Shown here: piece after piece, positions 37,695 through 46,379 of the stretch | Layout of the letters: the number at the start of each line of letters is the position of its first letter | Position numbering within the stretch: position 1 is the first letter of the stretch | DNA from: Mycetohabitans endofungorum | GTDB taxonomy: Bacteria; Pseudomonadota; Gammaproteobacteria; Burkholderiales; Burkholderiaceae | Reading direction: 5' to 3' | Length of the DNA stretch: 64,000 nt | Assembly: GCF_037477895.1 (NCBI RefSeq) | Contig: NZ_CP132744.1 | Span: 1,736,001-1,800,000 of the forward strand | Notes under the pieces: generated by a model | Told to the model about the DNA's origin: nothing | The model's database searches: none | What the model saw: only the letters and a program-made list of their open reading frames with translations | Program-made: the position numbers and the translations under genes

Positions 37695-37844
37695 TTAGAA
37701 TGAGCGGTAACCGTTGTGTTCCAGCGCGCGAATGCGCCGCTCGAGTTCGAAAATATCAGCCGACTGCGCCAAATAAGCCTCGCGACGGCGACGTTCGGCG
37801 TTCTCGAACCAGTTCGATAAGGCCATCATCAGATAGGTCAGCAT
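37695..37844 (-). CDS. DUF3563 small protein
   Basis: A 49-residue ORF beginning MLTYLMMALSNWFENAERRR and ending in a conserved ERRIRALEHNGY motif. This matches DUF3563, a small protein common in Burkholderia and relatives. GGAG lies seven bases before the ATG. The hydrophobic start followed by an Arg-rich helix with EAYLAQSAD is characteristic. Function unknown. It is easily missed because of its size. Confidence 0.88.
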   Translation of the reverse strand: MLTYLMMALSNWFENAERRRREAYLAQSADIFELERRIRALEHNGYRSF

Positions 37845-38272
37845 CACAATTCTCCAGGGAGCCGGGGGACGTCCCGCCGGAATGACGTCAGGGATTTCCC
37901 TTAATCGGGTTAACCCGAGTATAGAAATCCGCCTCTAAAAAGTCCAGCGAATTGCACGAATAATGGGCATGCCCGTTTGGGATGCCCATTCAGTGTGAAC
38001 CGCCGGATCCGTCCGCCCTGCCACGCACTACGGTGAAAAAGCGCGTTGCACGGCCCATCGTCAGCCTGATAAATGCACACTTTTGGTGCGCCTATCCGGT
38101 GGCCCGCTGCGCGCCGCGCTCGGCTCCGGCGCGCCATGTGGCACGGTCCTGCGACTATCCGTTGGACTCGAGCGACCCGTCCGGCATCGTCACCACGCCT
38201 ATTCCGGGGCATGCAGTGGAGCGGCGCGGCCACGCTGATCGACTCGCCGTACAAAGCGCTGGCAACAGGTGT
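37845..38272. other. No gene seen; contains a strong inverted repeat
   Basis: A 428-bp stretch between DUF3563 and cueR. Short open frames have no recognised relatives. The hairpin at 37962-37990 is listed separately. Confidence 0.5.
37962..37990. terminator. Hairpin AATGGGCAT/ATGCCCATT
   Basis: A 9-bp perfect stem extended inside by CCC/GGG around a GTTT loop with one bulged G. No T-run follows, so termination would not be of the simple intrinsic type; it may be a REP-like element. Confidence 0.5.
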
Positions 38273-38809
38273 TCAGCCTCGCGAACGCGAACTTCTGCTT
38301 TGGGGTAATGCTGCTGCGTCAGTGAGCGCGGCCTCAACACGTTGTCCGCGTGCCGCACGACGGCTGCGGGCCACGCCTGCCTCGGGCAGTAGCGATGCAT
38401 AATGCGTACATGGGCCACTGTCGGCCAACGCCAGATGTTCGATGATCGGGCAATCCGGCCGCGCATCGCCATGGCAATGCGCAGCCAGGTGCGCTAGTGT
38501 GTCACGCATCGCCGACAGCTCCGCGATGCGCTGCTCGAGTTCGGCGACGTGACCTAGCGCGATTGACTTGACCTGTGCGCTGGCTCGCTCGCGATCGTCC
38601 CACAACGCCAGCAATCGCCGGATATCGACGACCGAAAAACCCAGCCGCCTCGCATGGCGCACGAACCGCAGCGCGTGAACCTCCTTGTCGCCATACACGC
38701 GATAGCCGGCATCGGTGCGGCTGCGCGGCATCACGAGCCCAATGCTCTCATAGTAGCGGATCATCTTTGCGCTGACGCCTGACGCGCGCGCGGCCTGGCC
38801 TATGTTCAT
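38273..38809 (-). CDS. cueR: MerR-family copper-responsive regulator (CueR)
   Basis: A 178-residue regulator. The MerR HTH (MNIGQAARASGVSAKMIRYY) is at the N-terminus, the dimerisation helix follows, and the metal loop reads CHGDARPDCP, that is, Cys-x7-Cys as in CueR. CueR proteins are usually about 130-155 residues, so the 35-residue basic/Ala-rich tail after HYASLLPEAG is extra. It is divergent from the copper chaperone gene, and the shared gap holds a CueR operator. Confidence 0.93.
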   Translation of the reverse strand: MNIGQAARASGVSAKMIRYYESIGLVMPRSRTDAGYRVYGDKEVHALRFVRHARRLGFSVVDIRRLLALWDDRERASAQVKSIALGHVAELEQRIAELSAMRDTLAHLAAHCHGDARPDCPIIEHLALADSGPCTHYASLLPEAGVARSRRAARGQRVEAALTDAAALPQSRSSRSRG

Positions 38810-38854
38810 GATTGTCGATGCACCGCGTGCGATTCAATACAGTAAAAATGCTAC

Positions 38855-38875
38855 ACCTTGCCACAATGGGAAGGT
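38855..38875 (+). promoter_or_regulatory. CueR operator (MerR-type dyad)
   Basis: ACCTTGC-N7-GGAAGGT matches the CueR consensus ACCTTCC-N7-GGAAGGT with one mismatch, and the pairing extends two bases outward. It lies 56 bp before the copper chaperone gene, consistent with activation of that gene by twisting a long-spacer promoter. Confidence 0.8.
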
Positions 38876-38930
38876 GTACGCTGATGTGGATTAATTTGAT
38901 CAATTTGCGCTTTATTGACAGGAGCCCCTC

Positions 38931-39125
38931 ATGATCGAATTCAATGTATCCGGCATGAACTGCCAGCATTGTGTCAAAGCAGTTACCGAGTCGCTCCACG
39001 CGCGCGATGTGCATGCCCGAGTCGATGTCCACCTCGAACGAGGCCACGTGACGGTCGACAGTACCCAACCCCGCGCCGCGCTGAAAGCGGCGATCGAGGA
39101 TGCCGGCTATACCGTGAATGAATAA
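38931..39125 (+). CDS. copZ: Copper chaperone, HMA domain
   Basis: A 64-residue heavy-metal-associated domain protein. The Cu(I)-binding motif is GMNCQHC near residue 10, the fold ends with AIEDAGYTV. AGGAG precedes the ATG. It shuttles copper, usually to a CopA P-type ATPase, but no copA follows here. Driven from the CueR operator upstream. Confidence 0.95.
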   Translation: MIEFNVSGMNCQHCVKAVTESLHARDVHARVDVHLERGHVTVDSTQPRAALKAAIEDAGYTVNE

Positions 39126-39212
39126 GCGAGGCAGAATGAGTCAGCTCGTTGTGCCGCGCGGCGGCGCTAAAGCGGCCATCATCGGCGCATCCGGTCTGCT
39201 TGCCGGGCGCTT

Positions 39213-39484
39213 GCCGCCGAATTCGCAGGCCAGCCGGAGTGGAACGGCGAGGATGCCCACGTTCACCTTCTGGTGAACTACCCACCGAAGGTCGCGCTGT
39301 CCGCGCTGGTGAACAGCCTGAAAGGTGTATCGAGCCGTTTGGTGCGAAAGAAAAGCGCTCCGAGCATTCGGCGCAAGCCGTGGGGCGGTGCGCGATGGTC
39401 CCCATCCTACTTCGCCGGTAGTTGGGTGGTGCGCCCATCGAATTCGTCCGTCAGTACATCGAACAGCAGCGAACGCCGCACTAG
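39213..39484 (+). pseudogene. IS200/IS605-type transposase (REP-associated) remnant
   Basis: The frame reads AAEFAGQPEWNGEDAHVHLL and continues with VNYPPKVALSALVNSLKGVS, the TnpA block with the catalytic HVH (normally HUH). After YFAGS a frameshift near 39421 leads into GGAPIEFVRQYIEQQRTPH and a stop. The first third of the gene, with its start, is not recognisable. The element's end hairpin follows at 39523. Confidence 0.85.
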
Positions 39485-39522
39485 CGCCATAGAAGGATGC
39501 TGCCGGCATCCGCGCTATCCTT

Positions 39523-39543
39523 CCCCGCCATGAATGGCGAGGG
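39523..39543. repeat. Hairpin at the end of the IS200-like remnant
   Basis: CCCCGCCAT-GA-ATGGCGAGGG folds into a compact stem of the sort recognised by IS200/IS605 TnpA at element ends, 38 bp after the transposase stop. Confidence 0.6.
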
Positions 39544-39775
39544 TTGTCGCGCAACTGATCAACTCGCTTGTTCGCGTCAACTCGGCCTGACGTAAGCGAG
39601 CCGGCGGCTTTTTCGGTCACGGTGCTCGCAGCGCCGATACGCTCGGCTAGCTTGACAGATTCTCGACGATAATTGTCCTGACAGCGCGTTTAAGCCAAAT
39701 TAAACTCAACGTCGCACCATGATGGTACGCCCGCATCGGCTACCTCAGCCCTCGACCCACAGACGAGAAAAATCG

Positions 39776-41032
39776 ATGTCCACGCTCGACAAGCAGACCG
39801 CGGCCACCGCTGGGACTTCCGGCGGCGCCACACTCAGCGCCGCCGCCACGCGGACCAACGCAATCGTGTTCCCGGTGCTCGGTGCAATCAGCGTCTCGCA
39901 CCTACTCAACGACATGATTCAGTCATTGATCTTGGCAATTTATCCGATGCTCAAAGCCAACTTCCAATTGAGCTTTGGCCAGATCGGGCTGATCACGCTG
40001 ACCTACCAGGTCACTGCCTCGCTGCTGCAGCCGCTCGTGGGCCTGTACACCGACAAGCACCCGAAACCGTTCTCGCTGCCTATCGGCATGGGTTTCACAT
40101 TGTGTGGATTGCTCCTGATGTCCGTGGCCAGCACTTTCCCGATACTGTTGCTGGCCGCATCGCTAGTCGGTTGCGGCTCGTCGGTGTTCCATCCCGAATC
40201 CTCGCGTGTCGCGCGCATGGCCTCTGGCGGCCGTCACGGACTCGCACAGTCGCTGTTTCAGGTTGGCGGCAACTTCGGCACATCGCTCGGACCGTTGCTG
40301 GCCGCTTGGATCGTGATCCCGCACGGGCAGCCGAGCATCGCCTGGTTCTCGCTCGCGGCGCTGGTCGGCATCGTGATCCTGTTCAATGTCGGACGCTGGT
40401 ACCGTAGCCATCCGTCTACAAAGAAGCCCCGCTCCAGCACGGCCCGCGTGGCGTTGGCACGATCGCGCATCGCAACCGCCATCGGTGTGCTGATGCTGTT
40501 AATATTCTCGAAATACTTCTACTTGGCCAGCATCAATAGTTACCTTACCTTTTACCTGATCGACAAATTCCACCTGTCGGTGCAATCGGCACAGGTTCAT
40601 TTGTTCATCTTCCTCGCGTCAGTCGCCGCCGGCACGGTGATCGGCGGGCCCATCGGTGACCGGATCGGTCGCAAGTATGTCATATGGGCATCGATTCTCG
40701 GCGTCGCCCCCTTCACATTGGCGCTGCCGTACGCCAACCTGTTCTGGTCCAGCGTGCTGCTGGTCATCATCGGCGTGGTGATCGCGTCGGCCTTCTCCGC
40801 GATCCTCGTGTATGCGCAGGAGCTGGTCCCCGGCAAGGTAGGCATGATCGCCGGCCTGTTCTTCGGCTTTGCGTTCGGCATGGGTGGCGTGGGTGCCGCC
40901 GTGCTCGGCTGGCTGGCCGATATCACCAGCGTGCGGTTCGTCTACCATGTGTGTGCATTCCTGCCGTTGATCGGCATCGTCACCATCCTGCTGCCGAACC
41001 TGGAACGCCCGCGCGCAGGTCAGTCGACATGA
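39776..41032 (+). CDS. MFS transporter, fosmidomycin-resistance (Fsr) type
   Basis: A 418-residue 12-helix major facilitator. The ATG at 39776 follows GAGAAA; an earlier in-frame ATG at 39719 lacks a ribosome binding site. The N-terminal motif ISVSHLLNDMIQSLILAIYPML is characteristic of the Fsr family. The GPIGDRIGRKYV loop in mid-protein is MFS motif A. Family members export fosmidomycin and other compounds; the real substrate is unknown. Confidence 0.92.
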   Translation: MSTLDKQTAATAGTSGGATLSAAATRTNAIVFPVLGAISVSHLLNDMIQSLILAIYPMLKANFQLSFGQIGLITLTYQVTASLLQPLVGLYTDKHPKPFSLPIGMGFTLCGLLLMSVASTFPILLLAASLVGCGSSVFHPESSRVARMASGGRHGLAQSLFQVGGNFGTSLGPLLAAWIVIPHGQPSIAWFSLAALVGIVILFNVGRWYRSHPSTKKPRSSTARVALARSRIATAIGVLMLLIFSKYFYLASINSYLTFYLIDKFHLSVQSAQVHLFIFLASVAAGTVIGGPIGDRIGRKYVIWASILGVAPFTLALPYANLFWSSVLLVIIGVVIASAFSAILVYAQELVPGKVGMIAGLFFGFAFGMGGVGAAVLGWLADITSVRFVYHVCAFLPLIGIVTILLPNLERPRAGQST

Positions 41033-41180
41033 TTCGCGCTTGCCGCGGCCACCATACCGCTGTTGCGCGAACGCTGTCGGCGCCCGGCCGAATGTCGCGG
41101 CCAAGGCACGCCATGCACGCGGTTATACTTGTGCCATACCGCAACCCGTCCCTTGTCGATTTCGCGTCATTGTCCCCACC

Positions 41181-41876
41181 ATGCCAGACCTTGCGCCGAC
41201 CACCTGGGCCCTCATTACCGCGTTCGGCGGAGCAGGCGCCATGCTGCCTGTTGCCGCGGCCATCGCGCTGTGGCTCGCCGTAAGCCATACCTGGCGCAGC
41301 GCGCTTGCGTGGTCCAGCTTTCTCGCTGCTGGTATCGCGCTCGTGCTGGTTACCAAGGTGGCCTTCCTCGGCTGGGGCATTGGCATACGCTCACTGGATT
41401 TCACTGGCATTAGCGGCCATTCGATGCTGGCGAGCGCGGTACTGCCGGCCGCAGCGTTCCTGAGCACGCGCGGCGCACCGGTCATGCTGCGACTGGCAGT
41501 GCTAGCCGCGGGACTCATCGCGGGTGCCGCGATCGGCGTATCGCGGGTCGCGCTAGATGCACATTCGGTGTCCGAAGTGGTTGCCGGCTGCGCACTTGGC
41601 GCAGCTGTGTCGCTGGGCTGGATCGCATGGGCAGCGACGCGCGAGCCCAACCCGGCCGCACGTGTATCGCGCTGGGTCGTAGCCGCGAGCCTGCTCGGGC
41701 TCGCCGTATCACTGCACAGCTATCATGCACCGACTCACCGGTGGGTCACACGGATTGCCCTGTACCTGTCCGGCCACGAGCGACCATTCGTGCGAGTACG
41801 CTGGAAAGCCTACCGGCCGCCGATACTGAGCCAGGCGCTCGACGTGCAGCCGATCGACAGGCGGCCGCGCTCATAG
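41181..41876 (+). CDS. PAP2-family membrane phosphatase
   Basis: A 231-residue integral membrane protein. The phosphatase motifs GISGHSML (motif 2) and SRVALDAHSVSEVVAG (motif 3) are visible; the third residue after the catalytic His is followed by Glu where Asp is usual. The C-terminal 60 residues are a soluble, basic extension. Substrates in this family are lipid phosphates such as undecaprenyl pyrophosphate or phosphatidylglycerophosphate. It meets the CHAD remnant tail-to-tail with 6 bp overlap. Confidence 0.85.
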   Translation: MPDLAPTTWALITAFGGAGAMLPVAAAIALWLAVSHTWRSALAWSSFLAAGIALVLVTKVAFLGWGIGIRSLDFTGISGHSMLASAVLPAAAFLSTRGAPVMLRLAVLAAGLIAGAAIGVSRVALDAHSVSEVVAGCALGAAVSLGWIAWAATREPNPAARVSRWVVAASLLGLAVSLHSYHAPTHRWVTRIALYLSGHERPFVRVRWKAYRPPILSQALDVQPIDRRPRS

Positions 41877-42215
41877 CAATGCTTTCGCACCGCGAGCCGC
41901 CTTAGCCGGCTTCGGCCATTCCAATGGGGACAATTGCGGGTCCGGGGCAGCATTGATCGACTGTCTCGCCGCCGCATAGTCGCGGATGAACCCGCGTTGC
42001 ATGTCACCGAGCAGCAGCCGTGCAGCCAGCTGCAACGCGATCACCGCGTCATTGCCGGCGCCGAGCGCGCTCTGAATGGCGGAGGCCACGCTCAGCTGGC
42101 GCCATTGCGCGGCGCGCGGACATCGGTGCAACAATCCAAGCGCGTACCGGAACCGCTTGACTCGGATACGCTGTACATGCCGCTCGCGGACGGACTGACA
42201 CGCCGCCGGGACCAT
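41871..42215 (-). pseudogene. CHAD-domain protein fragment
   Basis: A 114-residue ORF containing RIRVKRFRYALGLL and LSVASAIQSALGAGNDAVIAL, which correspond to the second half of a CHAD domain (conserved basic helix and LQ-LG-ND segment). CHAD domains bind polyphosphate and are normally 250 residues or longer. The first half is missing and no start signal is evident, so I regard it as a 5'-truncated remnant. Confidence 0.65.
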
Positions 42216-42442
42216 CCCCTCTTGGATGGATGAAGGAATATCCCGATGCTAAGCGTTCAGCATGCGGGTACACATGCCTCATCGCTGCATGCGCGCCGAG
42301 CCAAAAGACGTCAACGATGTTGCACTTAAGAGAACGTAGCTAGCGATAAGCGCATCAGCCAACGTAGAATAAGCCACTCGTCGGATGAACGTGTAACGCT
42401 CGGCTCCGGCGAGGGTTCTCAACTACTGGGCATTTCAATACG

Positions 42443-42895
42443 ATGGCCACGAAAAAACCAACGACGAAAACCTCTGCAAAACCTGTAGCGAAAAAAGCCG
42501 CTGCGACCAAGGCCCCTACTAAGAAGGCCCTTGCAAAGAAAGCCCCGGCGAAAAAGGCGGCTGTCGCCAACGGCGTCGCTGCACCGATCAAGGAGACTTT
42601 CACGAAGGCCAGCCTCAGCGCCCATATCGCCGAACGCGCACAAGTCGAGCCCAAAGCCGCCAAGGCCGTGCTCGCCGCGCTGGAGCAGACGGTCCTCGGC
42701 GCCGTGCACAAGAAGGGGGTGGGCGAATTCACGCTGCCCGGTCTACTGAAAATCACGGTGCAAGCCGTGCCGGCCAAGAAGCGCCGTTTCGGCAAGGATC
42801 CGTTTACCGGCGAGGAACGCTGGTTCGATGCAAAGCCGGCCACGGTTCGCATCAAGGCACGCGCGCTGAAGAAGCTCAAGGACGCTGCAGCGTAA
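42443..42895 (+). CDS. HU-family DNA-binding protein with histone H1-like tail
   Basis: A 150-residue protein. Residues 1-48 are a Lys/Ala/Pro-rich tail (KKAAATKAPTKKALAKKAPA) resembling histone H1. Residues 50-145 are an HU/IHF domain (FTKASLSAHIAERAQVEPKA, then GVGEFTLPGLLKI and a divergent DNA-binding arm). It compacts or bends DNA. Monocistronic, ended by a strong terminator at 42.95 kb. Confidence 0.93.
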   Translation: MATKKPTTKTSAKPVAKKAAATKAPTKKALAKKAPAKKAAVANGVAAPIKETFTKASLSAHIAERAQVEPKAAKAVLAALEQTVLGAVHKKGVGEFTLPGLLKITVQAVPAKKRRFGKDPFTGEERWFDAKPATVRIKARALKKLKDAAA

Positions 42896-42945
42896 GCACG
42901 CAACGCACATGCCGCGCCCGTCGTGCGGCGCGTACATAGAGCGGG

Positions 42946-42987
42946 TGCCGCAACCGGGGAATGTGCCCCGAGTTGCGGCATTTTTTT
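42946..42987 (+). terminator. Rho-independent terminator of the HU gene
   Basis: TGCCGCAAC pairs with GTTGCGGCA, with an inner CGGGG/CCCCG stem, followed by seven T's. Confidence 0.95.
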
Positions 42988-43157
42988 GTGGCGTGACACC
43001 CCACCGGATTCTCATGCCGGCGACGCATACGCTACGATTGAACGCATAACGACACGCACGGTATCGTGCCGGTCAGCGCGCCAAGCCGGCCGGGCAAACT
43101 TCCGCTACGATGCCCCCTGACGACCTCCTTTCACTTTCAACAAGGGGAGCATTCGCG

Positions 43158-43952
43158 ATGAAAATCGATCTGTCAGGAAAAACCGCCGCCGTCAGCGGCT
43201 CGACCGCTGGCATTGGACTCGCGATCGCAACAGGATTGGCCGCAGCCGGCGCGCTCACGATCGTCAACGGCCGCAAGCAGGATTGCGTGGACAACGCATT
43301 GCGCACGATCCGCGCGGCCGTGCCGGAAGCCGCGCTGCGCGGCTTCGCCGCGGATCTGTCGCATGCGCACGGTTGCGATGCGTTCAGCGCCGCGTTCCCC
43401 GACGTCGACATCCTAGTGAACAACCTCGGCGTGTTCGGGTCCGGTGACATCTTCTCAACGCCCGACGAGGATTGGCACCGCTATTTCGAAGCGAACGTCA
43501 TGTCTGGCGTGCGGCTGACACGCAGCTACTTGAAAGGCATGATGGAGCGCCGCTGGGGACGCGTGGTGTTCATCTCATCGAAATCGGCGCTCAACATCCC
43601 ACCAGACATGCTTGCGTACGGCTTATCCAAGACCGCGCAGTTGTCGATCGCGCGCGGCATCGCGAAATACGCAGCCGGCAGCGGCGTCACGGTCAATGCC
43701 GTACTACCGGGGCCCACGCTGTCGGCGGGCTTTCGTGCAATGGTCGAACAACCGGCGCTTGAACAAGGTAAAAGCGTCGAGCAAGTCGCTGACGAATTCG
43801 TCATGGCCCATCGCGGCAGCTCGATCCTGCGTCGTGCAGCCACGCCCGAGGAAGTCGCAAACATGGTCGTGTACGTGTGCTCGCTACAAGCCAGCGCCAC
43901 AACCGGTGCCGCATTGCGTGTGGACGGTGGTGTGGTCGATACGATCGCATAA
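43158..43952 (+). CDS. SDR family oxidoreductase
   Basis: A 264-residue short-chain dehydrogenase. The ATG at 43158 has AGGGGAG upstream. Cofactor motif SGSTAGIG, NNLGV in place of NNAG, and the active-site Ser/Tyr/Lys in SSKSALNIPPDMLAYGLSKT are visible, with the C-terminal TTGAALRVDGG. The NADP or NAD preference and substrate are not evident. It stands alone. Confidence 0.92.
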   Translation: MKIDLSGKTAAVSGSTAGIGLAIATGLAAAGALTIVNGRKQDCVDNALRTIRAAVPEAALRGFAADLSHAHGCDAFSAAFPDVDILVNNLGVFGSGDIFSTPDEDWHRYFEANVMSGVRLTRSYLKGMMERRWGRVVFISSKSALNIPPDMLAYGLSKTAQLSIARGIAKYAAGSGVTVNAVLPGPTLSAGFRAMVEQPALEQGKSVEQVADEFVMAHRGSSILRRAATPEEVANMVVYVCSLQASATTGAALRVDGGVVDTIA

Positions 43953-44222
43953 TCGCGACCGGCGCGCGGTACAGCGGCCGCAACGCATGTTAATGGCCGC
44001 GCGCCCCGTTTGCCGCCACGATGACCGGCACGCGCACTCACCCGCTCGAAGACCGCCTGTCGCGACGCTGTGCACGGCAGCCAACGCACCACGCGGTGTG
44101 CACGCCCACGCGACCCCGTCTCGCGCTTTCGTTAATCGCAGTGTGGGTGGCAGATCACTTGCTGTTCGCACGCCAAAACCGAGCGCGGAGCGCTAAAGAA
44201 GCGAATTAGCCGTTTGGCCGAC
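43953..44222. other. Intergenic, no gene seen
   Basis: A GC-rich 270-bp stretch before the toxin-antitoxin promoter; open frames here show no family resemblance. Confidence 0.5.
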
Positions 44223-44250
44223 TTGTAAAAATCTTTATCTGGACTATATT
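44223..44250 (+). promoter_or_regulatory. Promoter of the Xre/RES toxin-antitoxin operon
   Basis: TTGTAA and TATATT separated by 16 bp lie 34 bp before the antitoxin start, in AT-rich DNA. The partly symmetrical segment between the -10 box and the start could be the antitoxin's operator. Confidence 0.55.
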
Positions 44251-44283
44251 AGATTCATAGTTCATATATAGATAGGGTACCCG

Positions 44284-44721
44284 ATGAGCCGTCCGATCCG
44301 AATCGCTGAAGGCGCCGCCGCACCGATACCGCCTGCCCGTCAGCCAACACTGGCCGAAATGTCCGCCGCTGGACTGCGCGCATTCTTCAATATTGCCCAC
44401 GACTGGCAACTGTCGGTTGATGAACAACTCGTGCTGCTAGGCTCCCCGGGGCGTTCGACGTTCTTCAAGTGGAAAGCCGCGCCCGATGCGGCACGACTGT
44501 CACGCGATACACTCGAGCGACTCTCGCATTTGCTCGGCATTTACAAGGCGCTGCAGATCCTGCTACCGCAGCCGGATGCCGCCGACGGCTGGGTGAAGCG
44601 ACCCAACAGTGCACCACCGTTCAACGGCAAACGCGCGCTGGACCGGATGCTAGCAGGCAATCTCAGCGACCTGGTCGCCGTGCGGCAATATCTTGACGCG
44701 ATGCGCGGAGGTTGGGCTTGA
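44284..44721 (+). CDS. Antitoxin Xre/MbcA/ParS family (DUF2384)
   Basis: A 145-residue antitoxin. The N-terminal half carries a Xre-like HTH (LSVDEQLVLLGSPGRSTFFKW). The C-terminal half is the DUF2384 toxin-binding domain (LERLSHLLGIYKALQILLPQ, then the PPFNGKRALDRML block with the conserved P-F-G-x-x-A-L-D pattern). Its stop overlaps the toxin start by 4 bp, so both are translated together. Confidence 0.93.
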   Translation: MSRPIRIAEGAAAPIPPARQPTLAEMSAAGLRAFFNIAHDWQLSVDEQLVLLGSPGRSTFFKWKAAPDAARLSRDTLERLSHLLGIYKALQILLPQPDAADGWVKRPNSAPPFNGKRALDRMLAGNLSDLVAVRQYLDAMRGGWA

Positions 44722-45488
44722 ACGACAAGCACAGCACTGCCCAGCCTTCCGGCAACATCCAAGACAGGGCCCGCGAGCCGTCACTTGCGGCACTGCGCGA
44801 CCCGGGCTGCTGGCCCATCGCCAGGGTCCAATGGCAGCCTGCCTACCGTGTCGTGCCGACACGCTTGCCGGCGATCAACCTATTCGATCGCGTCGCATCG
44901 GCCAGCGACTTCGACACGCTGTACGCGCTCGAGGCGATCACCAACGATCGCCTGCGCACCGAAGTCGGCGAAATCGACTTGGTGCCGCCCGAAGAGCGCC
45001 GCTTCGGTCCAGGCTACGGTCCAATCATGGCGGCGCTCACCCATCTGAATCCCGCTGGCAGTCGCTTCTCGCCGGGTACATTCGGCGTGTTCTATTGCGC
45101 ACGCGACGCACGGACCGCGATCGCCGAAACCCGCTATCACACCGCGTTGTTCCTGTCTGCGACGCATGAGCCGCCGATGCGTCAGCCCATGCGGCTCTAC
45201 ACCGTTATCGCGCAAGGCAGCGTGCTGGATCTGCGTGACCAACGAGATGCCCTCGCGCCGACCATCCTGCATCCACACGATTACACGTTCGGCCAGGCGC
45301 TCGGTACAGCCGCTCGCCATGCAGGCCACGCGGGCATCGCATATCCCTCCGTGCGCGACCCGCATGGCGAGTGCCTGGCGGCGTTCCGGACCACGCTGCT
45401 ACGGCAATGCCACCATGCCGCCTACCTGGAATACAACTGGAACGGCAACCGCATCGACGTCGTGTTCGAATTGACCCAGGTCGGCTAA
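44718..45488 (+). CDS. RES-domain NAD+-degrading toxin
   Basis: A 256-residue RES-domain protein. It starts at a TTG (44718) with GGAGG six bases upstream and overlaps the antitoxin stop. The RES core is visible: AYRVVP, SRFSPGTFGVFYCARDARTAIAE (shortened) with the conserved Arg and Glu, and the later IAYPSVRD with the conserved Ser. RES toxins deplete NAD+ by phosphorolysis. The protein carries about 55 residues before the RES core. It meets the phosphatase gene tail-to-tail. Confidence 0.93.
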   Translation: MNDKHSTAQPSGNIQDRAREPSLAALRDPGCWPIARVQWQPAYRVVPTRLPAINLFDRVASASDFDTLYALEAITNDRLRTEVGEIDLVPPEERRFGPGYGPIMAALTHLNPAGSRFSPGTFGVFYCARDARTAIAETRYHTALFLSATHEPPMRQPMRLYTVIAQGSVLDLRDQRDALAPTILHPHDYTFGQALGTAARHAGHAGIAYPSVRDPHGECLAAFRTTLLRQCHHAAYLEYNWNGNRIDVVFELTQVG

Positions 45489-46231
45489 CCGTGCGTTGGC
45501 CAGTCCAACGACGCGGCGCCACGCCGCAGCGCCTCGCGAGTCGAGATCGCATGGATGCGGCCGCTATGCACGTCCACTATCGACAGTGCACCATGCGGCG
45601 AGAACGCGCCCGTATCGACGAACGTCTGCGCGCCGACCGTGCGGACCTCGGGCACCGGCGTATGCCCGCAGTAAGTATGCGACAGTCCCCGCTGCACGCG
45701 TGGGTCGCCTGCGCCCGCGATCAACTGCCGTCCCCACAGCAAGTGCGCGCGCGTGCGCTCGTCGAATTGCGCGGCATCCAGCGTGAGGTCGTCGCCAAAG
45801 AATTCGGCATGCAGCACGTTGAAGCGCCGCGCACCGGTGCCTACGACACGCGCCAGTGGCAAGCGCCTAACGCGCGCCGCGTAGTGGCTCAGCATCCCGG
45901 CCGGCAGGGCGCGCGCCCACGCACCGCCTATCGAGTCCCAGGCTGTCTGTGGCAACACGCCGTCGGCCACGTCGCACATCACCTCTTCGTGATTGCCCTT
46001 GACCGCGAAGAACCATGGCATCTCCAACAACGCAAGCGCCTCGACGGGATGATCGCCGCGATCGACCAGGTCTCCGACCGAAAACAGACGGTCGTGCGCC
46101 GCATGGAACCTCACTTGCGCTAGCAAATAGCGCAGCGCATCAGTGCAGCCGTGCAGGTCACCGACGACGAAATCGCGTCCTGTGTCATTCCACGGATGGC
46201 ACGCGACAAAACGGTAAGCAGCATCGTTCAT
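45485..46231 (-). CDS. PPP-family metallophosphoesterase
   Basis: A 248-residue protein phosphatase of the bacteriophage-lambda/PrpA type. The metal-binding motifs GDLHG, GDLVDRG and GNHEE follow in order, with further His ligands in VLHAEFF and YCGHTPVPEV. The ATG at 46231 gives a start just before the catalytic core; a much longer open frame upstream has no protein character. Substrate could be phosphoproteins or dinucleotide polyphosphates. Confidence 0.9.
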   Translation of the reverse strand: MNDAAYRFVACHPWNDTGRDFVVGDLHGCTDALRYLLAQVRFHAAHDRLFSVGDLVDRGDHPVEALALLEMPWFFAVKGNHEEVMCDVADGVLPQTAWDSIGGAWARALPAGMLSHYAARVRRLPLARVVGTGARRFNVLHAEFFGDDLTLDAAQFDERTRAHLLWGRQLIAGAGDPRVQRGLSHTYCGHTPVPEVRTVGAQTFVDTGAFSPHGALSIVDVHSGRIHAISTREALRRGAASLDWPTHG

Positions 46232-46379
46232 GATGTCGATGATAGCCCCGTCGCACCGTCTCCGTATGCGCCTCGTGTAACGTATCGGACGCCGGACAGC
46301 CCGGCTGCACGGCATCGCGCGCCGCCTCAACTGTTGGAACGACATCGCGATGAGTCGAAGACCGCTGAACACCGCCACC

